DNA of 59,393 bases from Clostridiales bacterium. GTDB lineage: Bacteria; Bacillota; Clostridia; Lachnospirales; WQUN01. The notes under the pieces were generated by a model, which saw nothing but the letters and a program-made list of their open reading frames with translations, did not search any database and was not told the DNA's origin. Positions 27,081 to 35,401 of this stretch are shown here, piece after piece (positions within the stretch are counted from its first letter, which is position 1; each line of letters starts with the position of its first letter). A program made the position numbers and the translations under genes. Location: assembly GCA_031271295.1 (NCBI GenBank), contig JAISVZ010000082.1:1-59393 (forward strand). Reading direction: 5' to 3'.

Positions 27081-28127
27081 ATGAACGGGAAAAAAGCTTT
27101 TATAGCAATGAGCGGCGGCGTGGACAGCTCTGTTGCCGCGTATATAATGAAGCAAACCGGCTTCGACTGCTGCGGGGTAACGCTGAAACTGTTTGACGAA
27201 AACGAAGCCGAAAACAGCATTCGCGACGCCAAGGCGGTTTGCGATAAGCTTGGCATACCGCACAAAGTTTACGATTTTACCGCCGCGTTTAAGGAAAAAA
27301 TAATAGAAAAATTTATAGCTTCATACGAAAGCTGCAAAACGCCCAACCCTTGTGTGGATTGCAACCGTGAAATTAAATTCGGGCTTTTAATGGACGCGGC
27401 TTTTGAAATGGGTATGGATTATATCGCAACCGGGCACTACGCGCGGGTTTGCTATAACGAAACTCAAAACCGCTATGAACTGAAAAAGGCGGGGGATACT
27501 TCAAAGGATCAAAGCTATGTGCTTTATTCCTTAACTCAGGAAAAATTGGCGCATATTAAGCTCCCCTTGGGTAATATGACCAAACCCGAAGTGCGCGAAA
27601 TTGCGCAAAACTTAGGGTTTGTAACCGCTGAAAAAAAGGACAGCCAAGATATCTGTTTTATAAAAGGCTGCGATTATTTTGAATTTATAGAAAACTACAC
27701 GGGGAAAAAGTACGCGCAGGGGAATTTTACGGACAAAAGCGGCAATGTTTTGGGCAAACACAGCGGGCTTGTGCGCTACACGATAGGGCAAAGAAAGGGG
27801 CTTGGCTTAGCTCTGCCTCACCCCATGTACGTTTGCGAAAAAAACGCGGAAAATAACACCGTAGTATTATGCGACAACAACGAACTGTTTTCCGCCGAAT
27901 TAACCGCCGGAAACTTTAGCTTTGTTTCCGGTAGCGCCGAAAAGTATCCCGTTCGGGTATTGGCCAAAATAAGATACGCGCATCGGGAGCAGCCGGCGGT
28001 TATAACGGAAATATCCGCAGATACGGTTAACATTACCTTTGACGAACCCCAGCGTGCAATCACCAAAGGTCAGGCTTTGGTTTTGTATAACGGCGATACC
28101 GTTTTGGGCGGCGGAACGATTTTATAA
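27081..28127 (+). CDS. mnmA: tRNA-specific 2-thiouridylase
   Basis: Thiolates U34 of tRNAs for Lys, Glu and Gln. The PP-loop SGGVDSS is at residues 9-15. The first catalytic Cys is in NPCVDCNREIKFG and the second in SQDICFI (near residue 192). The tRNA-contact GHYARV and the RYTIGQRKGLG barrel motif are intact. Length 348 is normal. The start follows aaggagg. The 3' end overlaps the convergent nitroreductase stop by 6 bp. Confidence 0.97.
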   Translation: MNGKKAFIAMSGGVDSSVAAYIMKQTGFDCCGVTLKLFDENEAENSIRDAKAVCDKLGIPHKVYDFTAAFKEKIIEKFIASYESCKTPNPCVDCNREIKFGLLMDAAFEMGMDYIATGHYARVCYNETQNRYELKKAGDTSKDQSYVLYSLTQEKLAHIKLPLGNMTKPEVREIAQNLGFVTAEKKDSQDICFIKGCDYFEFIENYTGKKYAQGNFTDKSGNVLGKHSGLVRYTIGQRKGLGLALPHPMYVCEKNAENNTVVLCDNNELFSAELTAGNFSFVSGSAEKYPVRVLAKIRYAHREQPAVITEISADTVNITFDEPQRAITKGQALVLYNGDTVLGGGTIL

Positions 28128-28673
28128 GTATGTAACCTTCGATAAATCGTGCTCGTGAGGCGGTTTTGAGCTTTTCGCCTTTCCTAACAAAACCGCGATT
28201 CCGAAATTGTAGCCTTCCGGAAATTTAAGTTTCTTTTTCAGTTCGTCCGCGCCATCCGCGCCGAATGGTATGCCCGCCATACCGCAAATAACACTGCCAA
28301 GCCCCAGCGAATGGGCGGCAAGCGATACGTTTTGGCTTAAAATGCCGCAGTCCATAGACGCGTAGTTGGAGCCGTCGGACGCAACCAAAACCATGCACGG
28401 CGCGTTGTAAAATATTTTTCCGCCGCGTGCTTTTATCCGTTCATAACCGGATTTATCCTCGGCTAAGGCAAGCACGTTCATTGCCCGCTCGTCCAATTCG
28501 TCTATTAGCGCCTTGTCCGTAATTACGATAACTTGCCACGGTTGGCGGTTTACAGCGCTCGGCGAGGCAAGCGCGGATGTAACCACGGCGTTAATTTGCT
28601 CTTTAGTAAGCGGAGTATCCTCAAAATCCCTGCAAGAATAGCGCTCCGAAATAGATTTTAAAGTTTCGTTCAT
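28122..28673 (-). CDS. Nitroreductase-family FMN oxidoreductase
   Basis: A 183-residue flavoprotein with the FMN phosphate motif ERYSCRDFED at the N-terminus, SPSAVNRQPWQ, and the C-terminal GIAVLLGKAK. Catalyses NAD(P)H-dependent reduction; the natural substrate is unknown. ATG at 28673 follows aaaggagagg and fits better than the upstream in-frame start (28703). Confidence 0.93.
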   Translation of the reverse strand: MNETLKSISERYSCRDFEDTPLTKEQINAVVTSALASPSAVNRQPWQVIVITDKALIDELDERAMNVLALAEDKSGYERIKARGGKIFYNAPCMVLVASDGSNYASMDCGILSQNVSLAAHSLGLGSVICGMAGIPFGADGADELKKKLKFPEGYNFGIAVLLGKAKSSKPPHEHDLSKVTYL

Positions 28674-28820
28674 AAAAATTCTCCTCTCCTTTGTTACGCC
28701 CATTATAATGCATTTGGACCCAACGGTAAATATCTATTTATTATATCTTTATTGATATTTGGCAATGATTATGATAATCTAAAGTTGCAATTCTGATTTT
28801 CATAAAACTGTTTGTATTCA

Positions 28821-28904
28821 GCATCCGCGCATTGGGAAGTGATATTCCGGGTTGGTATTCATTATATCAGAATTTTCTCGGCATCCGCGCATTAGGGAGT
28901 GATA
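28821..28904 (+). repeat. 24-bp direct repeat before the ATPase gene
   Basis: gcatccgcgcatt followed by gg-agtgata occurs at 28821-28844 and 28881-28904, exactly 60 bp apart, with two mismatches. The second copy contains the ribosome binding site of the ATPase; the first is an untranslated duplicate. Confidence 0.8.
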
Positions 28905-28906
28905 AC

Positions 28907-30169
28907 ATGTTTTACGAGCGCACTATAGAGCGAACATTAAGAAGCCTTAGCGAAACTTTCCCCGTTACATTGCTTACGGGGCCGCGTCAAGTTGGCAAAA
29001 CAACATTGCTTTCAAAGATGGCGGAAGGCAGCCGAAAAATCGTTTCATTAGATAACCCTACAATAAGAGCTTTAGCAAAAAGCGAACCGGAGCTTTTCCT
29101 GCAACGCTACGCTCCGCCGGTTTTGATTGACGAAATTCAGTATGTTCCCGAATTGTTTGAATATATTAAGGTATATGTGGATGCTCATAAAATAAACGGG
29201 GATTTCTGGCTCACCGGTTCGCAAACCTTTCATACGATGAAGCATGTTACGGAATCCTTAGCGGGAAGAGTTGGCGTTGTGCGAATGCTTGGGTTGTCGA
29301 ACAGCGAGATTATGGGAAAACATAATCCGCCATTTGCCGTTGAACCCGATACGCTTATAAAACGCGCGGGCGAAATTAACGCCATGAATATCGGTGATAT
29401 ATTTTCCCGTATTTTTAAAGGTTCTATGCCGAGGCTTTATGAAGTTGATAACATGGATAGGGAAGCGTATTTTGAATCCTATTTGGAAACCTACATCAGC
29501 CGCGATATTAGGGATTTATCGCAAATCGCGGACGAGATGGCGTTCCTTAACTTTATCGGCATAGTTGCCGCGAGAACCGCAACTAACGTAAATTATGACG
29601 TGCTTTCCGCGGAGGCGGGGATATCCGCGCCGACGGCTAAACAATGGCTTTCCGTTCTTGTTTCGTCAGGTTTGGCAGCTCTTATACCCGCATATTCCAA
29701 CAACGCCTTAAAGCGGGTGGTTAAAGCGCCGCGTATGTACTTTCTCGACACCGGGCTTTGCGCGTATATTTTGCGATGGCCAAACGCCGAAGTTTTAGAG
29801 CGCGGCGCAATGGGCGGAGCTTTCTTTGAAACATGGGTAGTATCGGAGATTTATAAGAGTTATATAAATAACGGCAAGCGTCCGCCGCTCTATTTCTATC
29901 GGGACGGAAACAAGAAAGAAATAGATATTATTATAAGCGCGGCAAGTACGGTAAACCCTATTGAGATAAAAAAGAGCTCCGCGCCTAAGGACGCGGTTAA
30001 AAACTTCTCCGTATTAAAACCGATAGAGGGTGAAGCGGATGATGAAGATATGTTTTCCGGCGCGTCCCATTTAAAAACAACTATCGGAACGGGCGCGGTT
30101 ATTTGCATGTCTGCCGATGTTATGCCTATAGATAAGAAGAACTGGTATGTGCCGGCTTGGATTATATGA
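28907..30169 (+). CDS. AAA ATPase of the DUF4143 family
   Basis: About 420 residues. Walker A is GPRQVGKTT and Walker B is VLIDEIQ (AAA_14 type). The C-terminal DUF4143 region contains FLDTGLCAYIL, FFETWVVSEI, and a PD-(D/E)XK-like strand FYRDGNKKEIDIII ... PIEIKKS. These proteins are common in bacteria and archaea; their role is not established. ATG at 28907 follows gggagtg; the longer frame from 28832 has no support. Confidence 0.88.
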   Translation: MFYERTIERTLRSLSETFPVTLLTGPRQVGKTTLLSKMAEGSRKIVSLDNPTIRALAKSEPELFLQRYAPPVLIDEIQYVPELFEYIKVYVDAHKINGDFWLTGSQTFHTMKHVTESLAGRVGVVRMLGLSNSEIMGKHNPPFAVEPDTLIKRAGEINAMNIGDIFSRIFKGSMPRLYEVDNMDREAYFESYLETYISRDIRDLSQIADEMAFLNFIGIVAARTATNVNYDVLSAEAGISAPTAKQWLSVLVSSGLAALIPAYSNNALKRVVKAPRMYFLDTGLCAYILRWPNAEVLERGAMGGAFFETWVVSEIYKSYINNGKRPPLYFYRDGNKKEIDIIISAASTVNPIEIKKSSAPKDAVKNFSVLKPIEGEADDEDMFSGASHLKTTIGTGAVICMSADVMPIDKKNWYVPAWII

Positions 30170-30218
30170 ATTTGCTGCGAAGCTATGACGGCTTAGGCTT
30201 AGCATATAAAAAAATTTA

Positions 30219-30253
30219 AAAACCCCTGCAACCGTTAAGATTACAGGGGTTTT
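30219..30253 (+). terminator. Terminator after the DUF4143 ATPase
   Basis: aaaacccctg and caggggtttt form a 10-bp stem followed by tt-rich sequence. It is the last host feature before the tRNA fragment. Confidence 0.75.
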
Positions 30254-30257
30254 GTTA

Positions 30258-30304
30258 AGCGCGAAACGAGATTCGAACTCGCGGCCCTCGCCTTGGCAAG
30301 GCGA
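30258..30304 (-). other. tRNA-Gly(GCC) 3' half; left attachment site of the prophage
   Basis: Read on the minus strand it contains an anticodon arm (TCGCC, loop TTGCCAA with anticodon GCC, GGCGA), a variable region, a T-arm (GCGAG TTCGAAT CTCGT) and the acceptor strand TTCGCGC plus discriminator T. The D-arm and 5' acceptor strand are absent upstream. Integrases of this family insert into tRNA 3' ends; the full tRNA should lie at the far (right) prophage end, outside the window. Confidence 0.85.
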
Positions 30305-30346
30305 TTGTCATTAAACGTTAATATTTGTATGTGTCAATGTTTTTTG

Positions 30347-30372
30347 ATGGCGGCAATTTTTTTTGCCGCCAT
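30347..30372 (-). terminator. Hairpin after the integrase
   Basis: atggcggcaa and ttgccgccat pair around T6. A further partial copy (gccgccatttt) follows. It lies just beyond the integrase stop and may end the lysogeny transcript or be an integrase arm site. Confidence 0.5.
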
Positions 30373-30392
30373 TTTGCCGCCATTTTAAAAAT

Positions 30393-31589
30393 TTACTCTT
30401 TTTCGCCACTTTTTAAGGTTGATGCATAATGATTTATTTGACCAAAAAACAATGCTAAAACAGGACGCTTTAAATACTTAAAATCGAAAAAATTATTTAT
30501 CTGCCCTGCGGCTCTGTTAAAGGATTCCTCCGACACCTCGCGGTACCTGTCGGTAACGTCACTTGATTTGTGGCCGAGAAACGATTTTTGCTCTTTTTCG
30601 TGCACTCCGGCCGCATGAATGGAGGTTGCGTAATCATGGCGTAAATTCTGCGGGGATATATCCGTCCCAAACTTTGACGTTTCGATTATTAGCGCATTGC
30701 GGTATGTTTTGGCTCCTGAAGTTAAATGGCATTGGCGCAGAAACGATTCCCACCAACGGCGCACAGCGGTACCTGTTGGCCGCCGCCCATCCACGCACGG
30801 AAACACATAATCGCCTGGAGATTTGCCGGCGCACTGCTTTATTAAGAATGGGATTAGTATATCCGGTATTGGCATTTCCCGAAATCCGGATTGAGATTTT
30901 GGATTTTTTACCCGTCCTTGGTTTGTCCGATAACGTATTGCTTCTTTTACCCGAATCCGCTTTTTCTCAAAGTTTACTTTTTCAACTTTAAGCCCGGCGG
31001 CCTCTCCGCGCCGTAAACCGCATAATTGCATCGTTAAAACATAGGTACCGTGTTTGTGCCTATTAGCAACCTTCCAAACTATGTTGCTTTCTTCTTTAGT
31101 AAGCGCACGTAACGATTCTTCTTTTAAACCGTCGGGCAATTCTAAATATAACGATGGATTGCGTTCTATAATCCCTTCCGTTTCAGCGGCTGTAAAGAGT
31201 TGTTGCAGCGTACTTCGTACTTTCGAAACAGTATCTTTTGCTTTTTCGATTCCATTTAACAGTTCTTGTAGGTTAGACGCGCGTACATCGCGCATACGCA
31301 TATCGCCGATTTCAGGGTATATATCAATTCGTAATTTGCGTTCGAAGTGTTCTTGTCGTTCTTCGTTAACCTTGCCTTTGTATACGCTGCGCCAGCGTTC
31401 ACCCCACTCATAGACTGTTATATCGTTAAGCGCAATTCCCTTTGCATATAGGCGCTTTGCCTCTTCAAGGTTTCTGTTAAATTCTTTTAATGTTTTACCG
31501 CGAATAGTTTTACGTTTCCGCTTATCGTCAGGACCGCGAAATAACTCAATATCTTCGCGGTAATAGCCGTCTTTGCCGCGTTTTGGCAT
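30393..31589 (-). CDS. int: Phage tyrosine integrase
   Basis: A 398-residue site-specific recombinase. An N-terminal AP2-like arm-binding region (ELFRGPDDKRKRKTIRGK) and a SAM-like core-binding domain precede the catalytic domain. The first Arg is in CGLRRGEAAGL, the second box reads PQNLRHDYA and the Tyr is in SSDVTDRYRE. The position usually occupied by His in HxxR appears as Gln (QNLR), a tolerated but less common variant. ATG at 31589 follows aggtga. It is the last gene of the leftward lysogeny operon, next to the tRNA fragment. Confidence 0.93.
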   Translation of the reverse strand: MPKRGKDGYYREDIELFRGPDDKRKRKTIRGKTLKEFNRNLEEAKRLYAKGIALNDITVYEWGERWRSVYKGKVNEERQEHFERKLRIDIYPEIGDMRMRDVRASNLQELLNGIEKAKDTVSKVRSTLQQLFTAAETEGIIERNPSLYLELPDGLKEESLRALTKEESNIVWKVANRHKHGTYVLTMQLCGLRRGEAAGLKVEKVNFEKKRIRVKEAIRYRTNQGRVKNPKSQSGFREMPIPDILIPFLIKQCAGKSPGDYVFPCVDGRRPTGTAVRRWWESFLRQCHLTSGAKTYRNALIIETSKFGTDISPQNLRHDYATSIHAAGVHEKEQKSFLGHKSSDVTDRYREVSEESFNRAAGQINNFFDFKYLKRPVLALFFGQINHYASTLKSGEKE

Positions 31590-31607
31590 GTCTTCACCTG
31601 CCTTAAA

Positions 31608-32612
31608 TTATTCTAAAAAGTAATCCTTTGGATTAGCGTTCGGATAATTTTCTTCTAAATACAAGCGTATTGCATCGTTTGAAAAAGATTTATTATCAGG
31701 AATATACATATACATCTCTGAATCAATTAACCCTAATGAAATCAAGTCAAAAACATTTAGGTTTAGATGTCTATTGCTTATTTGCACACGTACATCATCA
31801 ACCAAAACAACTTCATTTTGCGCTTTTTTCAGCGCATCGCTTGAGAATTTTATTTCATGAATTTTGATAAAATTCTTATATATTTCCCATGTGTTTGCCT
31901 TATCAACCGAAGAAACACAGCTTAGACCGAAAAACTTAATATTAGATTCAGATACCCATTCGTCTGTATAATAATCTACTGATTTTATAATTATTTCATT
32001 GTAATCAGATATAGACTTTTCAATTATTGGTTTGAGCGATTCCCTTATTTTTTCTTCCTCGGTAAGAGGAATTTTCATATCTTCTGCTTTTGCGGCGTAC
32101 ATATCAATTGGAGAAACGACAGGTTTTATACGCCCTACGCCTACCAAATACTTTTCAACGTAGTTTGCGTAATTAATAGTATTTAATTCAAACCATTCAT
32201 CGTAAATATGACCGAATTCTTTTTCCAGTTTCGGTATTGAGTTTGAGTTAAACGTGCAAATGCCAAACATTTCTCCGAGCGTACCCACATGAACCAAACC
32301 TAACCCATCAACCCAGCTAATCTTTTTAGTAAAATCGTACTTACCAATGTATTCAGATTTATATGAGGTATGTACAAATTCTCCTGTTGTATCATGATTG
32401 AAATAAACCGCTAACAATTCTTCACCTTTAAATCCTTTTAGCTGCTCCCAGCCTTTGTATTTTCCAGTGCCCGGAATTGCATAAACGTTATAAATCTCAC
32501 CAAAAATATCAATTGCGACGGTTTCTGCCGTATATACCGGTTTTTCGCCGAAAAATAGAAAACCAAAGCAGATTGTACTAACAAGAATTAAGCGCATAGT
32601 AAAAAGCCTCAT
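31608..32612 (-). CDS. Exported protein of unknown function, lysogeny cargo
   Basis: A 334-residue protein with an N-terminal signal peptide (RLILVSTICFGFLFFGEKP) and no lipobox. No known domain was recognised; the mature part is acidic and Tyr-rich with no clear repeats. ATG at 32612 follows ggagggg. Its place between the integrase and an Mrr-type gene, transcribed with the repressor, suggests a gene expressed in the lysogen (a moron). Its role is unknown. Confidence 0.7.
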   Translation of the reverse strand: MRLFTMRLILVSTICFGFLFFGEKPVYTAETVAIDIFGEIYNVYAIPGTGKYKGWEQLKGFKGEELLAVYFNHDTTGEFVHTSYKSEYIGKYDFTKKISWVDGLGLVHVGTLGEMFGICTFNSNSIPKLEKEFGHIYDEWFELNTINYANYVEKYLVGVGRIKPVVSPIDMYAAKAEDMKIPLTEEEKIRESLKPIIEKSISDYNEIIIKSVDYYTDEWVSESNIKFFGLSCVSSVDKANTWEIYKNFIKIHEIKFSSDALKKAQNEVVLVDDVRVQISNRHLNLNVFDLISLGLIDSEMYMYIPDNKSFSNDAIRLYLEENYPNANPKDYFLE

Positions 32613-32652
32613 GCCAACCCCTCCATAAATTATGTAAAATAGTAATTACATT

Positions 32653-33522
32653 TCATTCCTCGAATTGCTTAAAAAAGCCGGGAATAACCTCATATACAAC
32701 AATTGGGCGCACTCCTAATTTAACTTCCTTAAACATCTCGACTAACCGCTCACCGTCAATTAATTCAATTTGGCGTTTGCCTCCGCTCTGAGCTTCTTTC
32801 ATAGCATCTACAGAAAAATATCCGGTAGTAATAAAAATACCTTTGTCGGCAGTTTTAAAAGTTCTGTTTTCAAAATCGCTGACCTGTTCGCGAGAAACTG
32901 TACCTTTATAACGCTTACATTGAAAGACAACCTTTAAAGTAAGAAACGGATTAATTGCCAGTAAACCTTCGCCGTCTATACCGCCATCATGGGAGCGACC
33001 CGTAACAGTTACATTTTCAAAACCAGATTCACGCAACAACCGAGCGCAGACATGCTCAAACGCTTTAGCAGACATGCCGCGTAAAATGGAGAGCAAGTCA
33101 TCTTCCGCAGGTATAGGTTCCTCTTCTGTTGAGTTTACCAACACACTTATGTTGCATTCATTTTCCGTGATGTGTGATTCTCGATTTTTTTTATAAACAT
33201 TAAGCCATTTGTCAACCATTTCACGAGCTTGTATTGCAGTATACGATGTAGACCATCCCTTTTCAGTAAGTACCCATACCCCACGTATTGTAGCGTCCAA
33301 AACACCTTCCCGTGCAAGATAATTGCGCGTCCATGCTATGCGATTGTGGAATTTCAATGCACCGGATGGAAGCAACTCATTTGTTACGCTCTCCGGCAAA
33401 TTTAATGTTTCGGCTATTTTAGTTGAAACCTCTTTAGGCCGACCCGAACCGCCCAAATCTTTTAAGGCATTTATAAGGGGCATAACCCAATCGGCAGAAT
33501 TTGACATATTTAAAGAATTCAT
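32653..33522 (-). CDS. Mrr-family restriction endonuclease
   Basis: About 289 residues. The N-terminal winged-helix Mrr_N domain (VMPLINALKDLGGSGRPKEV) is followed by an Mrr catalytic domain (AFEHVCARLLRESGFENVTVTG, D in GGIDGEG, FQCKRYKG as the Q-x-K motif, GIFITTGYFS). Type IV enzymes of this class cut modified or foreign DNA. In a prophage it may protect the lysogen against other phages. It shares an operon with repressor and ImmA-like genes. ATG at 33522 follows aagggg. Confidence 0.88.
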   Translation of the reverse strand: MNSLNMSNSADWVMPLINALKDLGGSGRPKEVSTKIAETLNLPESVTNELLPSGALKFHNRIAWTRNYLAREGVLDATIRGVWVLTEKGWSTSYTAIQAREMVDKWLNVYKKNRESHITENECNISVLVNSTEEEPIPAEDDLLSILRGMSAKAFEHVCARLLRESGFENVTVTGRSHDGGIDGEGLLAINPFLTLKVVFQCKRYKGTVSREQVSDFENRTFKTADKGIFITTGYFSVDAMKEAQSGGKRQIELIDGERLVEMFKEVKLGVRPIVVYEVIPGFFKQFEE

Positions 33523-33540
33523 ATATTTCCCCTTACTTAT

Positions 33541-33996
33541 TCAATACGAATATTCCGGCAATTCAAATTGAATACCAATTGTTTCATAATAATTAAAAGC
33601 TTTTTTTACAAAATCCAATGTTCTGTTGCAATAATCTGCAATTCGACGGTATTCGCACCCAACGTTAAAAATAGCACGCTGCAATTTCTCCGGCGGCAGT
33701 AATTTGCGTATAGTGGCACGTTCAGTTTTGGCTTCGTAAAAATTTCTGTTTGCCCGTGCTAAACGCGTATTACTTGTTGAAGTAACACAATATGTATTTC
33801 CAGTTTCGATGTGTGTTATTTCGTGGGTAATTATTTCTATTTCCTCTTTTTGTGTCTCAATTGCATTTTTGTCAAGAATGATACTTTCTTCTGCCGCACA
33901 TACACACATGGATTTTATCGTTGGGCTAAAATGTAAATTATAAACAGCTATATTTTTATCATGTATAGACTGATAAACGTGTTCAAGTTCAGTCAT
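33541..33996 (-). CDS. ImmA/IrrE-family metallopeptidase
   Basis: A 151-residue protein with the zinc-binding HEITHIE motif (HExxH) of the ImmA/IrrE family. In ICEBs1 and related phages such proteases cleave the adjacent repressor to start induction. It follows the repressor gene with 17 bp between, the standard immR-immA layout. The start follows ggtgg. Confidence 0.9.
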   Translation of the reverse strand: MTELEHVYQSIHDKNIAVYNLHFSPTIKSMCVCAAEESIILDKNAIETQKEEIEIITHEITHIETGNTYCVTSTSNTRLARANRNFYEAKTERATIRKLLPPEKLQRAIFNVGCEYRRIADYCNRTLDFVKKAFNYYETIGIQFELPEYSY

Positions 33997-34013
33997 TTCA
34001 CTGCACCACCCTA

Positions 34014-34385
34014 TTATAATCTTCGTTGTTGTTTTAGCATTTCCGCGATTTTTGCAAGCGCGTCAACCTCTGATTGCGTTAAATCTTCAAATTCATTGCG
34101 GTGGAAAGCTAATCTCACTCCTTTCAAAATTTCCGGCACGACAAGTTCAACGCCGTCCGGCTTTAAATCCTCAGTTTTGCCAAGTAAATAGTCTGTTGAC
34201 ACCTCCAGTAATTCAGCGATTTTCTCAAAATTAACAATGTTAGGTATAGATGCATTTTCTTTTTTCATGTTATATACAACGTTCTTATTTAAAACACCAT
34301 CGCTTGCTTCGATCATTTTTTGAGTATTCCCAAATTTATCTTTTGCTAAGGTTTCGATGCGCTCTGCTACCTGCCTTAAATTCAA
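34014..34385 (-). CDS. CI-like XRE repressor
   Basis: An HTH_3/XRE domain spans residues about 3-70 (ETLAKDKFGNTQKMIEA ... NFEKIAELLEVSTDYLLGK). The short C-terminal part has no LexA/CI peptidase, which fits control by the neighbouring ImmA-like protease. Start is TTG at 34385 behind ggaggtg (34391-34397). It faces the early genes and probably binds the inverted repeats in the divergent promoter region. Confidence 0.85.
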   Translation of the reverse strand: MNLRQVAERIETLAKDKFGNTQKMIEASDGVLNKNVVYNMKKENASIPNIVNFEKIAELLEVSTDYLLGKTEDLKPDGVELVVPEILKGVRLAFHRNEFEDLTQSEVDALAKIAEMLKQQRRL

Positions 34386-34406
34386 AATAATCACCTCCAA
34401 AAAATA

Positions 34407-34426
34407 TTTTCACAATTTTGTGAAAA
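34407..34426. promoter_or_regulatory. Operator-like inverted repeat of the lysogeny switch
   Basis: Arms TTTTCACAA and TTGTGAAAA are perfect complements with a 2-bp spacer. A second half-site, TTTGTGAA at 34446-34453, lies between the -35 and -10 of the rightward promoter. Together they suit binding by the repressor. Confidence 0.75.
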
Positions 34427-34431
34427 ATCTA

Positions 34432-34460
34432 TTGACATCCCCAAATTTGTGAATTATAAT
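34432..34460 (+). promoter_or_regulatory. Rightward early promoter
   Basis: TTGACA at 34432-34437 and TATAAT at 34455-34460 with a 17-bp spacer match consensus exactly. An operator half-site sits in the spacer. It drives the gene at 34512. Confidence 0.85.
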
Positions 34461-34511
34461 ATCCACACAACCACAAAACAACCCACAAAACCACCGAAAG
34501 GAGCAACTACC

Positions 34512-34688
34512 ATGACCGACAGAGAAAAGAAAATTGCCGCCATTAACATTTTTAAAGAGAGCTTCCCCGGATTAACCGGATTCAGCCTTTACATTTCCGA
34601 GGCTAACAGCAATGAAGTAGATTTCATCGGCGAAGCCGGGCTGTACTGCACTATTAATATCCGTAGCCGGAGGATAAAAGGCATTTAA
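34512..34688 (+). CDS. Small early phage protein
   Basis: A 58-residue protein (MTDREKKIAAINIFKESFPG) with no recognised domain. ATG at 34512 follows aaaggag, 50 bp after the consensus early promoter, in the position of Cro-like genes. It has no evident HTH. Its 3' end overlaps the minus-strand gene by 4 bp. Confidence 0.65.
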   Translation: MTDREKKIAAINIFKESFPGLTGFSLYISEANSNEVDFIGEAGLYCTINIRSRRIKGI

Positions 34689-35281
34689 CTTTCGAACAAA
34701 CGCGCCAGCAAACCTTCGTCGTAAATATCAAATGATTCATCATCAGCGAATGAAACCCGAAAATCATTTTCAACAACATGCCGCTCCAGCTTTTCAATAA
34801 TATCAATTTTTTTATAGGAGCGGTCAATATATAAAAGTTTTTGCTCAATTAACAGCAGACCCCAGTACATAATAGGCTTGCCGTTAAGAAACAAGCGGAA
34901 CGAAGCCCATTCGTTCACAAGGGCAAGTACAACAGATAAATCATTTCTGCAATAAAAGTATTCAAACAAATTACCAAAGCGCAAAACATGGTGCCCGTTC
35001 AAATAAATATATTGCCCGAATTTTTGAGCTTCTTTTATAGCCCGGTCTTTATATTTAGAGCGCGTATTACCAAAGGCTATAACCAACCAAAATGATGGCA
35101 GTTGAATGAGGCAATCCAAACACATGCCTAAAACAAGCTCTTGGTTCCAGATATAGCCGCCGCAGACCGAGCAAGCCGAATATTGATGATACCTATCAGG
35201 CGTTATTACAGCACCGTACTTATCCAAGCGGTAGCCGGTAGCATTTTCGGTATTAGATATAGCAATCATCTCCTTAAACAC
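34685..35281 (-). CDS. Hypothetical protein with Cys4 zinc-binding motif
   Basis: A 198-residue protein, minus strand inside the otherwise rightward early region. CSVCGG and CLDC near residues 36-56 form a probable zinc knuckle; the rest is Tyr- and Leu-rich and not recognised. GTG at 35281 opens the frame; ATG at 35269 directly abuts an aaggag, so the start is uncertain. Its antisense placement suggests independent (lysogenic) expression. Confidence 0.55.
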   Translation of the reverse strand: MFKEMIAISNTENATGYRLDKYGAVITPDRYHQYSACSVCGGYIWNQELVLGMCLDCLIQLPSFWLVIAFGNTRSKYKDRAIKEAQKFGQYIYLNGHHVLRFGNLFEYFYCRNDLSVVLALVNEWASFRLFLNGKPIMYWGLLLIEQKLLYIDRSYKKIDIIEKLERHVVENDFRVSFADDESFDIYDEGLLARLFES

Positions 35282-35314
35282 AAAAAGGAGGGGTTGGAAA
35301 CAAGGCGGTTAAAC

Positions 35315-35357
35315 AACATAACCACACATCAACATAACCACACATCAACATAACCAC
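35315..35357. repeat. 16-bp tandem repeat, 2.7 copies
   Basis: Two perfect copies of aacataaccacacatc (35315-35330, 35331-35346) and a partial third to 35357. It lies between two divergently transcribed genes (34685-35281 minus, 35402 plus), so it is a candidate operator array. Confidence 0.8.
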
Positions 35358-35401
35358 TATAGCACAACGAACATTCATTTGCAAGAAAGGAGGATAAATT
35401 T

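Noticed and set aside
30259-30304. Complete tRNA-Gly gene
   Set aside because: No D-arm or 5' acceptor strand is found upstream; only the 3' half is present.
35315-35357. CRISPR array
   Set aside because: Units are contiguous 16-mers with no spacers, and no cas genes are visible.
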